Assembly: GCA_000719105.1 (NCBI GenBank)
Contig: JODX01000002.1
Span: 186,001 to 250,000 of the forward strand
Source: Streptomyces sclerotialus
GTDB lineage: Bacteria; Actinomycetota; Actinomycetes; Streptomycetales; Streptomycetaceae
Reading direction: 5' to 3'
DNA: 64,000 nucleotides
Every line of letters begins with the position of its first letter. Position 1 is the stretch's first letter. This document shows positions 54,428 through 63,313 of this stretch, one piece after another. The notes below the pieces were generated by a model. The model saw only the letters and a program-made list of their open reading frames with translations. It was not told where the DNA came from and made no database searches. Made by a program: the position numbers and the translations under genes.

Positions 54428-56008
54428 ATGGCGCGCGAGTCGGAGTCCGGACTGCCCATCGAGCCGGTGTACGGGCCGGACGCCCTTCAGGACTGGGACC
54501 CGGCGTGGAAACTGGGCGATCCGGGGGCGTACCCCTTCACGAGGGGTGTGTACCCGACGATGTACACGGGCCGCCCGTGGACCATGCGCCAGTACGCCGG
54601 TTTCGGCACGGCGACGGAGTCCAACGCCCGCTACAAGCAGCTCATCGCCAACGGCACGATGGGCCTGTCGGTCGCTTTCGACCTGCCCACCCAGATGGGC
54701 CACGACTCCGACGCACCGATCGCGAGCGGTGAGGTCGGCAAGGTGGGCGTGGCCATCGACTCCATCGACGACATGCGGGTGCTGTTCGGCGGCATCCCGC
54801 TGGACAAGGTCTCCACGTCGATGACGATCAACGCCCCCGCCGCGCTGCTGCTGCTCCTGTACCAACTGGTCGCCGAGGAGCAGGGCGTGAGCGCCGACAA
54901 GCTCACCGGCACCATCCAGAACGACGTGCTGAAGGAGTACATCGCGCGCGGGACGTACATCTTCCCGCCCAAGCCCTCCCTGCGCCTGATCGCCGACATC
55001 TTCAAGTACTGCCGGGCCGAGATCCCCAAGTGGAACACCATCTCGATCTCGGGCTACCACATGGCGGAGGCCGGTGCCTCGCCCGCGCAGGAGATCGCCT
55101 TCACGCTCGCGGACGGCATCGAGTACGTGCGCACGGCGGTCGCGGCCGGCATGGACGTCGACGACTTCGCCCCGCGCCTGTCGTTCTTCTTCGTCGCCCG
55201 GACGACGTTCCTGGAGGAGGTCGCCAAGTTCCGCGCCGCCCGCCGGATCTGGGCGCGGGTGATGAAGGAGGAGTTCGGCGCCAAGAACCCGAAGTCGCTG
55301 ATGCTGCGCTTCCACACGCAGACCGCCGGGGTGCAGCTCACCGCCCAGCAGCCCGAGGTGAACCTGGTCCGGGTCGCCGTGCAGGGACTGGCCGCCGTCC
55401 TCGGCGGCACCCAGTCCCTGCACACCAACTCCTTCGACGAGGCCATCGCGCTGCCCACCGACAAGAGCGCGCGGCTGGCCCTGCGCACCCAGCAGGTCCT
55501 CGCCTACGAGACGGACGTGACCGCGACGGTCGACCCCTTCGCGGGCTCGTACGTCATCGAGAAGATGACCGACGACGTGGAGGCGGCCACCCTGGAGCTG
55601 ATGCGGAAGGTCGAGGACCTCGGCGGCGCGGTCAACGCCATCGAACACGGCTTCCAGAAGAGCGAGATCGAGCGCAGCGCCTACCGGATCGCCCAGGAGA
55701 CCGACTCCGGCGAGCGCGTGGTCGTCGGCGTCAACCGCTTCCAGCTCGACGAGGAGGAGCCGTACGAGCCGCTCCGCGTCGACCCGGCCATCGAGGCCCA
55801 GCAGGCCGAGCGCCTGGCGAAGCTGCGGGCCGAGCGGGACCAGGAGGCGGTCGACACGGCGCTGGCCGCGCTGAAGAAGGCGGCCGGGGGCGAGGACAAC
55901 GTCCTGTACCCGATGAAGGAAGCACTGAAGGCACGGGCGACGGTGGGCGAGGTGTGCAACGCGCTGCGGGAGGTCTGGGGGACCTATGTGCCGTCGGATG
56001 CCTTCTGA
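54428..56008 (+). CDS. methylmalonyl-CoA mutase-like large subunit without B12 domain
   Basis: 526 aa, ATG 54428 behind GGAGGCACACACC. The TIM-barrel mutase domain is complete: [87 protein letters not shown]. The C-terminal cobalamin-binding domain with DxHxxG is absent, so a separate small subunit is needed, as for isobutyryl-CoA or 2-hydroxyisobutyryl-CoA mutases. Substrate unknown. No cobalamin riboswitch was recognised in the 238 bp leader. Confidence 0.9.
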   Translation: MARESESGLPIEPVYGPDALQDWDPAWKLGDPGAYPFTRGVYPTMYTGRPWTMRQYAGFGTATESNARYKQLIANGTMGLSVAFDLPTQMGHDSDAPIASGEVGKVGVAIDSIDDMRVLFGGIPLDKVSTSMTINAPAALLLLLYQLVAEEQGVSADKLTGTIQNDVLKEYIARGTYIFPPKPSLRLIADIFKYCRAEIPKWNTISISGYHMAEAGASPAQEIAFTLADGIEYVRTAVAAGMDVDDFAPRLSFFFVARTTFLEEVAKFRAARRIWARVMKEEFGAKNPKSLMLRFHTQTAGVQLTAQQPEVNLVRVAVQGLAAVLGGTQSLHTNSFDEAIALPTDKSARLALRTQQVLAYETDVTATVDPFAGSYVIEKMTDDVEAATLELMRKVEDLGGAVNAIEHGFQKSEIERSAYRIAQETDSGERVVVGVNRFQLDEEEPYEPLRVDPAIEAQQAERLAKLRAERDQEAVDTALAALKKAAGGEDNVLYPMKEALKARATVGEVCNALREVWGTYVPSDAF

Positions 56009-56036
56009 CCTGCACTGTCGATCCGTATGAGCGAGC

Positions 56037-56059
56037 GGGGGCGGAAACCGCCCGCCCCC
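56037..56059. terminator. G/C-rich hairpin between mutase and glycosyltransferase genes
   Basis: GGGGGCGG-AAA-CCGCC(CG)CCCCC, with a two-base bulge, in the 88 bp gap between convergent genes. Confidence 0.5.
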
Positions 56060-56096
56060 GGCGCGCATGCGTGCGGCCGTGCGGCCGGCTTCCCCG

Positions 56097-57584
56097 TCAT
56101 TTCCTTCGCAACCGGCGCCTGGCCGCCCGGGCCCCGGCCCGCCAGTCCGCCACGGTGAGTGTGGCGCCGCCCTGCGAGCGGTGGCCGAGCCGCACCAGCA
56201 GGGGCGTGGCGCCGTGCACCTGCACGCTGCGGGCCGCGGCCGCGGCCGGTATCCGCCTGCCCTTCCCGCCTTCCGGGGCGGGCGGGAAGCACAGGGGAAC
56301 GTCGTGCCGCCGCTCCTCCCCGGGCGGTGCGACGCGCAGCAGGAGCTGCCATGGCCCGGGCCGCTGGGCGTACCGGTGCAGGGCCGCCGGGTCGATGACG
56401 ATCCGGCCGGTCAGGGGCGCGTCGGTGGCCGTGGCGTGTCCCACGGGAACCTGCACCTCGTAGCCGTCCCGGTGCCGCAGTACGACGCTGTGCCCGACCT
56501 TCTCGATGGCCTGGTCCAGGTAGTGGGGGCTGCGGATCCGGACGGCGAACCGCCGCCCGCCGTCCACCCACTCCACCGCGTCGGGACCGGGCTCGGGTTC
56601 GGCCCAGGAGAGTCCGTCGTGGCGGGAGAGCGAGAGCAGTTCGCTGATCCGGCCGCCCTCCCTGAGGAGGCGGTCACGGACCTGGAGGAGCGGCGGGAAC
56701 GCGCTGATCGTCTCGTGGGGGATGAACTCCCGCAGCAGCTCACCGGCGATCCGGGCGTAGGACTCCTGCCGCTCGGGGGTGTACTTGACGAAGCGGGGGC
56801 CGAACTTGGCGAGCATCTCGACCCGCGCGAACCGCTGGAGCAGGGTGGCGCGCCGCGTCCCGGGCTCGGTGTGCGTCACCACCGTCTCCAGCGTGGCCCG
56901 CACGGACGAGTAGAACGACTCGGCGGGCGGCTGCTGCTTGGTGAGGTGCGCGAAGCCCTCCCGGTCGCACAGGTAGTAGCAGTCGTAGTCGCCGACGACC
57001 GAGATGCCACGGGCCAGGAAGTAGGCGGGCACGATGAACGGCTGTTCCTCGGCGAGCCTGACCCCCTCGGCGAAGCGGAGCCCGTTGTCGACGACCAGGG
57101 AGCGGCGGAAGAGCTTCTGCGGGGTGAGGGTCCACATGGCGCGGGTGGACTCGATGTCACCGTGCTCGACGTTCCGGGCGAAGGGCTCGGTCGGGACGCC
57201 GCGTCCGACGCCGCGCATACGGCCGAGCACGACATCGGTCGCGTTGCGCTCGGCGACCGCCACCATCCGCTCCAGTGCCGCGGGGCCCAGGTAGTCGTCC
57301 GGGTCGGCGAAGAACAGGAACTCGCCCCTGGCCGCGTCGATGCCCCGGTTGCGGGGGCCGCCGGGCGCCCCGCTGTTCTCCTGGTGGATGACCCGGATGT
57401 TGGAGTGCTTTCCGGCCCAGGCGTCCAGCAGCTCCCCGCTGCCGTCGGTGGAGCCGTCGTCGACGGCCACGACCTCGATGTGATCGAAGCCGATGGTCTG
57501 AGCGACCAGGGACTCCAAGCATTCGTCAAGAAAATCGACAGCATTGTAGACAGGAATGATCACACTGACCGATATATCGCCCAT
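56097..57584 (-). CDS. family 2 glycosyltransferase, teichoic-acid type
   Basis: 495 aa, ATG 57584. GT-A domain: SVSVIIPVYNAVDFLDECLESLVAQ (about 4-28), VVAVDDGSTDGS (about 39-50), DxD-like FFADPDDYLGPAALERM and GAPGGPRNRGID. The C-terminal 150 residues (RRFAVRIRSPHYLDQAIEKVGH, TPLLVRLGHRSQGGATLTVADW) form a second beta-rich domain as in poly(ribitol-phosphate) GlcNAc transferases of the TarP/TarS kind. Probably decorates a wall glycopolymer. Confidence 0.88.
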   Translation of the reverse strand: MGDISVSVIIPVYNAVDFLDECLESLVAQTIGFDHIEVVAVDDGSTDGSGELLDAWAGKHSNIRVIHQENSGAPGGPRNRGIDAARGEFLFFADPDDYLGPAALERMVAVAERNATDVVLGRMRGVGRGVPTEPFARNVEHGDIESTRAMWTLTPQKLFRRSLVVDNGLRFAEGVRLAEEQPFIVPAYFLARGISVVGDYDCYYLCDREGFAHLTKQQPPAESFYSSVRATLETVVTHTEPGTRRATLLQRFARVEMLAKFGPRFVKYTPERQESYARIAGELLREFIPHETISAFPPLLQVRDRLLREGGRISELLSLSRHDGLSWAEPEPGPDAVEWVDGGRRFAVRIRSPHYLDQAIEKVGHSVVLRHRDGYEVQVPVGHATATDAPLTGRIVIDPAALHRYAQRPGPWQLLLRVAPPGEERRHDVPLCFPPAPEGGKGRRIPAAAAARSVQVHGATPLLVRLGHRSQGGATLTVADWRAGARAARRRLRRK

Positions 57585-57855
57585 GCCCCCGTCAATTCTG
57601 TGCGCGCGTGGTGAGTTGGCCGTACGTGCAGACAATGTGCGGGGTATTTCGGTTGCCGATTCAACTGTATGGCGTGCGTCACAGCGGTATCGCTCGGAAT
57701 GTGCGGCGGTAATAGTCGGCACATATTGATGGGGCCGGGATGGTGGAGTGCGGTTAATGGCGTATGAATTCATCCGCAACAACTCGTGGCGGCCGGCTGT
57801 CCCACTCCCCGGAACCCGGGTCCGGGGTGTCGTACCCGCGTGCGACACTCCCGTC

Positions 57856-58521
57856 ATGTTCGGTGTCATCGACCTTCCCACCTATCTGGCAGGACTCGTC
57901 CTGATCATCCTGCTCCCCGGTCCCAACTCCCTGTACGTCCTCTCCGTCGCCGCCCGGCGCGGGGTACGGGCGGGCTACACGGCCGCGGCGGGCGTGTGGT
58001 GCGGGGACACCGTGCTGATGACGCTCTCGGCGGCCGGTGTCGCCTCGCTGCTCCAGGCCAACGCCGTGCTGTTCGCCGTCGTCAAGTACGCCGGTGCCGG
58101 ATATCTGACGTGGCTCGCGGTCGGGATGCTGCGCGCCGCCTGGGCGATGTGGCGCACCCGGCGGGAGAACGGCGTCGAGGGCGCCGCCGGCGCGGCCGCC
58201 GACGGTCCGGCCGCCACCGTGGAGCGGCCCTTCCGGCGCGCCCTGGTGGTCAGCCTGTTCAATCCCAAGGCGATCCTCTTCTTCGTGGCCTTCTTCGTGC
58301 AGTTCGTCGACCCGGGCTACGCCTACCCCGCCCTCTCCTTCGTCGTCCTCGGCGCTTTCGCCCAGCTGGCGAGCTTCCTCTATCTCAGCGCGCTGATATT
58401 CGGCGGCACCCGGCTGGCCGCCGCCTTCCGCAGCCGCAGGCGGCTCTCGGCGACGGCCACCTCGGCGGCGGGCGCGCTGTTCCTCGGGTTCGCGGTGAAG
58501 CTGTCGCTGGCGAGCGCGTAG
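57856..58521 (+). CDS. LysE family amino-acid exporter
   Basis: 221 aa, ATG 57856. Six helices; family mark PGPNSLYVLSVAARRGVRAGYTAAAGVWCGD (about 18-48) and the NPKAILFFVAFFVQFVDP segment. Probably exports an amino acid such as leucine or lysine. Its 271 bp upstream gap is AT-rich for this genome and has no clear operator. Confidence 0.9.
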   Translation: MFGVIDLPTYLAGLVLIILLPGPNSLYVLSVAARRGVRAGYTAAAGVWCGDTVLMTLSAAGVASLLQANAVLFAVVKYAGAGYLTWLAVGMLRAAWAMWRTRRENGVEGAAGAAADGPAATVERPFRRALVVSLFNPKAILFFVAFFVQFVDPGYAYPALSFVVLGAFAQLASFLYLSALIFGGTRLAAAFRSRRRLSATATSAAGALFLGFAVKLSLASA

Positions 58522-58560
58522 CCGCGGGGGGCGGGCAGGACGGGCAGGACGGGCGGAGCC

Positions 58561-60048
58561 TCAGCCCAGGCCGACGCGGGACAGGTACGCGGTGAGCCCG
58601 GCGCCGGTCTCCCCGGCCCACCCGACGTACCCGTCCGGCCGGACCAGGAACAGCCCCGCCCCGTAGGTGTCGTGCGCACCCCCGCGCACGACACGCACCG
58701 CCGCCGGTGTCACGTCCCCGGGCGCGTCCGTGCCCAGCGCGAGCAGCGTCCAGTGCGGCCCCCGGAAGGCGTCGAAGAGCCGTACGCCGGCCACGGTCGC
58801 GTCGGGTGCGCGGTCGCCCGCGCGGAGGCCGTCCGGCCGGGGGCGGGTCTCCTGGGTGAGGGACGACTCCCGGTAGTGCAGCCCCAGCTGCCGCGTCGCC
58901 CTGCCGCGCCGGACCTCGCCGCGGTGGATGCCCGTGGACAGGCCGAGCACGGTGGCGGCGACCGGGCGCCGCTCCTCCTCGTAGCTGTCGAGGAGTGCGG
59001 CCGGTGCACCGTCGCGCAGCACCGCACCCAGCTTCCAGCCCAGGTTGTGGGCGTCCTGGACGCTGGTGTTGAGGCCCTGCCCGCCGGCCGGCGAGTGCAC
59101 GTGCGCGGCGTCCCCGGCGAGGAACACCCGGCCCGCGCAGAACCGGTCGGCCAGCGCCGCCCGCGGACGGAAGTCCGAGGCCCAGCGCACCTCGGTGACG
59201 TCCTCGGGGGCGAGATGCGACCGGGTGGCGACGAGCTTGCGCACGCCGTCGAGGGTGAGGTCGGGCACCGTCCCCTCCGGGAACCGGGCGACGAGCTGGA
59301 AGTCCTCGGTGCCCGCGAGCGGGCAGACCGTCATGAAGTCCCCGCCGCTCCCGCCGCTCCCGCTGTTCCTGCCGCTCCCGCCGTTCTCGCGCGGCGGGAA
59401 GATGTGCCAGTTGTCGCGGTCCAGGCCGGTGATCCGGACGTCCGCCACGAGCATCGGGGCCGGGTCGACCGTCTCCCCCGTCATGCCGATGCCGAGCGCC
59501 CGCCGCACGGCCGAGCGCCCGCCGTCGGCGGCGACGGCGTACCGGGCGCGGAGGGCGCCCCCGTCGCCGAACCGGACGGTCACGCCGTCGTCGTCCTGCT
59601 CCAGCCCGACGGCCTCGCGGCCGAACGCGATCCGCCCGCCCAGTTCCTCCAGCCGGGCCGCGAGGATCTCCTGGGTGCGCCACTGCGGCACCATCCACGG
59701 CTCGGTGTACGGCGAGTCCTCCGTCGGCTCGACCGGGTCGAACATCCGGTGCTCGCCCACCCGCCGGCCGTCCTGCCAGACCATGCCGACCGGATAGGTC
59801 CCGCCGGCCGCGCGCATCGCATCCAGGACGCCGAGGTCGTCGAAGACCTCCATCGTGCGCGGCTGGAAGCCCTTGCCGCGCGAGCCCGGGAACAGCCCGT
59901 CCGCCCGCTCCACGACGAGCGCGGCCACACCGCGCCGGGCCAGGTCGATGCCGAGCGTCAGCCCGGTCGGGCCGGCTCCGACGATCAGGACGTCCGTGTC
60001 CGCGGTCATCGCGCCAGTCGTCACGCCACTCATCGCACCGCTCATCAC
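58561..60048 (-). CDS. FAD-dependent aromatic monooxygenase (PheA/TfdB/MhpA class)
   Basis: 495 aa, GTG 60048 (or ATG 60045) behind AAGGAG. Rossmann VLIVGAGPTGLTLGIDLARRG (about 20-40), the DG region AADGGRSAVRRALGI and the second FAD motif GRVFLAGDAAHVHSPAGGQGLNTSVQDAHNLGWKL (about 306-340). C-terminal thioredoxin-like domain. Hydroxylates a phenolic or polyketide substrate. A Gly/Ser/Asn-rich insert (GGSGRNSGSGGSGG) interrupts the middle domain. Regulated by the divergent TetR gene. Confidence 0.9.
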   Translation of the reverse strand: MMSGAMSGVTTGAMTADTDVLIVGAGPTGLTLGIDLARRGVAALVVERADGLFPGSRGKGFQPRTMEVFDDLGVLDAMRAAGGTYPVGMVWQDGRRVGEHRMFDPVEPTEDSPYTEPWMVPQWRTQEILAARLEELGGRIAFGREAVGLEQDDDGVTVRFGDGGALRARYAVAADGGRSAVRRALGIGMTGETVDPAPMLVADVRITGLDRDNWHIFPPRENGGSGRNSGSGGSGGDFMTVCPLAGTEDFQLVARFPEGTVPDLTLDGVRKLVATRSHLAPEDVTEVRWASDFRPRAALADRFCAGRVFLAGDAAHVHSPAGGQGLNTSVQDAHNLGWKLGAVLRDGAPAALLDSYEEERRPVAATVLGLSTGIHRGEVRRGRATRQLGLHYRESSLTQETRPRPDGLRAGDRAPDATVAGVRLFDAFRGPHWTLLALGTDAPGDVTPAAVRVVRGGAHDTYGAGLFLVRPDGYVGWAGETGAGLTAYLSRVGLG

Positions 60049-60058
60049 GCCACTACTC

Positions 60059-60073
60059 CTTAACGCTGTTAAG
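60059..60073. promoter_or_regulatory. TetR operator 1, CTTAAC-GCT-GTTAAG
   Basis: 15 bp palindrome between the FAD monooxygenase and TetR genes. It overlaps the monooxygenase's ribosome binding region, so binding should block it. Confidence 0.8.
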
Positions 60074-60095
60074 TGCCGATGTTCGTGAGCGTGCC

Positions 60096-60110
60096 CTTAA
60101 CGCCGTTAAG
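60096..60110. promoter_or_regulatory. TetR operator 2, CTTAAC-GCC-GTTAAG
   Basis: Second copy, centres 37 bp from the first, nine bases before the TetR start. Autoregulation and repression of the monooxygenase are expected. Confidence 0.8.
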
Positions 60111-60119
60111 CTGTCAAGC

Positions 60120-60773
60120 GTGAGTACGGAACGACGCGCGCCCCTGGACCGCAAGCGGGTGGCGGACACCGCGCTGAAGCTGCTGAACGAGGTCGGGCTG
60201 GACGGCCTGAGCCTGCGGGTCATCGCCCGAGAGCTGGACGTCAAGGCGCCGGCCCTGTACTGGCACTTCAAGGACAAGCAGGCGCTGCTCGACGAGATGG
60301 CCACGGAGATGTACCGCCGCATGGTCGCCGGGACGCCCCTGGACCCGCACGACACCTGGCGGGAGCGGCTGCTGAAGGCCAACCGCGGGCTGCGTACGGC
60401 ACTGCTCGGCTACCGCGACGGCGCCAAGGTGTTCAGCGGCTCACGCTTCACCGGAACGGCGCACGCCGAACAGATGGAGGACACCCTGCGCCTGTTCACG
60501 GCCGCCGGCTTCACCCTGTCCCAGGCCGTCCGCGCGGTGAACACGACGTACCTGTACACACTGGGGTTCGTCACCGAGGAACAGGGCGTCGAGCCGCTGC
60601 CGGGCGAACGCCGCGAGGGCTACGACCTGGCGGAACGCGCCCGGCTCATGGACGGCTTCCCGCTGGCGGCGGCCGCGGGCCCGGAGCTGTTCGAGGACTC
60701 CGGGCGGCACTACGAGGAGGGGCTCGCGGTGGTACTCGACGGGATCGCCGCACGGTACGGGACCGAGCCCTGA
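60120..60773 (+). CDS. TetR/AcrR family regulator (TetR_C type)
   Basis: 217 aa, GTG 60120. HTH APLDRKRVADTALKLLNEVGLDGLSLRVIARELDVKAPALYWHFKDKQALLDEM (about 7-60). The ligand domain with RLFTAAGFTLSQAVRAVNTTYLYTLGFVTEEQ is that of tetracycline-type repressors. Divergent from the FAD monooxygenase; both promoters lie in the 71 bp with two operators. Confidence 0.92.
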   Translation: MSTERRAPLDRKRVADTALKLLNEVGLDGLSLRVIARELDVKAPALYWHFKDKQALLDEMATEMYRRMVAGTPLDPHDTWRERLLKANRGLRTALLGYRDGAKVFSGSRFTGTAHAEQMEDTLRLFTAAGFTLSQAVRAVNTTYLYTLGFVTEEQGVEPLPGERREGYDLAERARLMDGFPLAAAAGPELFEDSGRHYEEGLAVVLDGIAARYGTEP

Positions 60774-60919
60774 CGCCGCGCGTGGCTCCGCTGCCGGAGA
60801 GGCGCAGGTGGTCATCGCGTCACCCCTTGTTCACCTTCGCGCCGGGAAGGTGTCGCCGTTCGGCGCCGGGCGTCTCCTAGGGTCGCGAGAACCGCCGCTG
60901 AGAGAACCCAGGTGTACGT

Positions 60920-61906
60920 GTGACCATCCGTTCCCCCCTCCTGTCCGTCATCGTCCCCTGCTACAACATCGAGGCCTACGTAGCGGACACCGTGACCAGC
61001 CTCGTCAACAACGCCCGGGACGACTTCGAGTTCGTCTTCGTCGAGGACCGGTCCACCAAGGACAAGACCTATGAGGCGCTGCTGGAGCTGACCAGGAGGC
61101 TGCCGAACAGCAGGGTGGTCCGGCACGAGCAGAACGGCGGACTGGCCACCGCGCGCAACACCGGGATCGATGTCGCGGAGGGCCGCTACCTCACCTTCCT
61201 CGACGGCGACGACTGGTTGGCCCCCGGCTATCTGGCCGAGCTGGTGGACTCGATCGAGCGCTTCGACGTCGACTTCGTACGCACCGACCACGTCCAGGTC
61301 ACCGGCGTCGTACGGGCCGTCCACCGGGCCCCCGAGGGCCGCCGCTGGACCCCGCTGGACCCGCGCACCTCGATCCTGCCCGTCGACGACACGACGATGG
61401 TCGACTACCCGTACGCCTGGGCGGGCGTCTACCACCGCCGCCTGCTCGACCGCGGCCTGCTGCGTTTCCACGACGGGCTGCGCACCGCCGAGGACCGGCC
61501 CTGGATCTGGGGCCTGCACCGCGAGGCCGAGTCCTACGCCGTCGCCAGCCTGCGCGGAGTCTTCTACCGCCGCGGCGTGGCGAGCTCGCTGACCCAGATC
61601 GGGGACGTGCGCCAGCTCGACTTCTTCCGCTCCTTCGACCTCGTCCTCGCCGAGCTCGAGAACGACCCGGAGAAGGCCCGGCTGCGCCCCAAGGCGCTGC
61701 GCAACTACTGCGTCGTCATCGCCCACCAGCTCCAGGAGCGCGCCCGGTTCGAGCGGAGCGTCGCCGGGAAACTGCGGCAGATGAGCGCCGAGGCCCTGGG
61801 CCGGATGCGCGAGGAGGAACTGCAGGAGGCCCTGATCGGCATGGGTGAGGAGCGGGTGCACATGCTGCGGCGTATCCGCGGCGGTCTGAAGGGAGTCGCA
61901 GCGTGA
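60920..61906 (+). CDS. family 2 glycosyltransferase
   Basis: 328 aa, GTG 60920. LLSVIVPCYNIEAYVADTVTSLVNN (about 7-31), VFVEDRSTKDKTYE, NGGLATARNTGIDVAEGRYLTFLDGDDWL (DxD, about 92-98). C-terminal helical tail. Its stop overlaps the next gene by four bases. With the downstream polysialyltransferase-like gene it should build or extend a surface glycan. Confidence 0.9.
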   Translation: MTIRSPLLSVIVPCYNIEAYVADTVTSLVNNARDDFEFVFVEDRSTKDKTYEALLELTRRLPNSRVVRHEQNGGLATARNTGIDVAEGRYLTFLDGDDWLAPGYLAELVDSIERFDVDFVRTDHVQVTGVVRAVHRAPEGRRWTPLDPRTSILPVDDTTMVDYPYAWAGVYHRRLLDRGLLRFHDGLRTAEDRPWIWGLHREAESYAVASLRGVFYRRGVASSLTQIGDVRQLDFFRSFDLVLAELENDPEKARLRPKALRNYCVVIAHQLQERARFERSVAGKLRQMSAEALGRMREEELQEALIGMGEERVHMLRRIRGGLKGVAA

Positions 61907-63249
61907 TCCAGATCTTCTTCTCGGCCACGCAGTACGCCGCCGCGACCGTCACCGCCGCGATCCGCGCCGGTCTCTTCGGCCCGCGCGAGGAACACCGCCG
62001 CATCCTGGTCGTCAGCAACACCGCGGCCGTCCCGGAGGTCGGCACCCCGCTGGACCGGATGCCCGGCTTCGAGAAGCTGCGCCCGGAGTTCGACGAGGTG
62101 CGCTCCTGGAACGAGTTCATCTCCCCGCACCACCCGGCGGGCTGGTCGCCGCGCGCCCAGGACGCCCAGCTCTGGGAGAAGGCCGTACGCCTCGCCTGGG
62201 ACCTCGGGGACGAGCCGGTCGAGATCGCCTGCGAGTCCATCCAGGCCAACCCGTCCCGGGCGGTCGCCGAGATCTTCGCGGACAGCCCGATCCACGTCTA
62301 CGCGGACGGCCTGATGAGCTACGGGCCCACCCGCAACCGCATCCCGCACGGCATGAGCAGCCGCATCGCCCGGGTGCTGCACCTCGACCTCGTCCCCGGA
62401 CTGCGCCCGCTGCTGCTGGCCGAGTACGGGGTGGAGCCGGTGCCCGTACCGGGCGGCCCGATCCTCGACGTACTGGCGCAGATCGGCGAGCAGGGAGCCG
62501 GGCTCCTCGCCGAGCGCATCCCGGCCGGGGCCGGGGGGCGCCCCACCGTCGTCCTGCTCGGCCAGTACCTCTCCGCGATCGACCTGATCAGCCAGGACGA
62601 GGAGGAGCGGCTGCACGTCCGCATGCTGCGGGCGGCGGCCGCGGCGGGCCACGAGCACGTGCTGTTCAAGCCCCACCCCAGCGCGCCGGCCGTGTACTCC
62701 ACCTCCCTGGAGACGGTCGCCCGGGAACTCGGGGTGAAGCTGACCGTCCTCAGCGAACCCGTCCTCGCCGAGACCGTCTTCGCGTACCTGGAGCCGAAGC
62801 TCGTCATCGGCTGCTTCTCCACGGCCCTGATGACCGCGGCGGCCTTCTACGGCATCCCCGTCGCCCGCGTCGGTACGGAGTTGCTGCTGGAGCGCATCGC
62901 GCCGTACGAGAACAGCAACCGCATCCCGCTCACGATCATCGACGCCGCGCTGCCCGACGCGGAGCACGACCCGGTCGGCGCGCCCCTGGAGCTCGACGAC
63001 CTCGCGGAGCGGCTCGGTCCGCTGGTCCGGACCGTCGGGTACTGCATGCAGTCGCGCAAGCACCCGGGCCTGCGGACCGAGGCCGCCGAGTGGCTCACCG
63101 CCCATCCGGAGCAGCACGTGCGGTACTTCAAGCGCCGCCGCCTGACCAGCCTGCGCCTGCCCGGTGGCAGCCCGGTGCAGGCCGAGGCGCTGCGGCGGCA
63201 TCCGACGGTCCGCCGCGTCGTACGGCACATCCGGGCGGCGAGGTCCTGA
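61903..63249 (+). CDS. polysialyltransferase-like glycosyltransferase (POLYST family)
   Basis: 448 aa, GTG 61903. Shows IQIFFSATQYAAATVTAAIRAGLF, the YADGLMSYGPTRN block, VLFKPHPSAPAVYS (HP motif, about 266) and GCFSTALMTAAAFYGIPVARVGTELLL with the conserved Ser-Thr-Ala-Leu. Matches PF07388-type alpha-2,8-polysialyltransferases, which in actinomycetes act on unknown acceptors. Coupled to the GT2 gene and paralogous to the gene at the right edge. Confidence 0.85.
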   Translation: MIQIFFSATQYAAATVTAAIRAGLFGPREEHRRILVVSNTAAVPEVGTPLDRMPGFEKLRPEFDEVRSWNEFISPHHPAGWSPRAQDAQLWEKAVRLAWDLGDEPVEIACESIQANPSRAVAEIFADSPIHVYADGLMSYGPTRNRIPHGMSSRIARVLHLDLVPGLRPLLLAEYGVEPVPVPGGPILDVLAQIGEQGAGLLAERIPAGAGGRPTVVLLGQYLSAIDLISQDEEERLHVRMLRAAAAAGHEHVLFKPHPSAPAVYSTSLETVARELGVKLTVLSEPVLAETVFAYLEPKLVIGCFSTALMTAAAFYGIPVARVGTELLLERIAPYENSNRIPLTIIDAALPDAEHDPVGAPLELDDLAERLGPLVRTVGYCMQSRKHPGLRTEAAEWLTAHPEQHVRYFKRRRLTSLRLPGGSPVQAEALRRHPTVRRVVRHIRAARS

Positions 63250-63302
63250 GCACATGGGGTCGCCTCCGTCCCGCTGACCGGGACGGAGGCGACCCCGTGT
63301 GC
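63250..63302. terminator. strong bidirectional terminator
   Basis: 23 bp arms (63250-63272 and 63280-63302) with one mismatch, loop GCTGACC, between two convergent POLYST-like genes. It is the longest hairpin in the window. Confidence 0.9.
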
Positions 63303-63313
63303 TGGCTCGCAGG

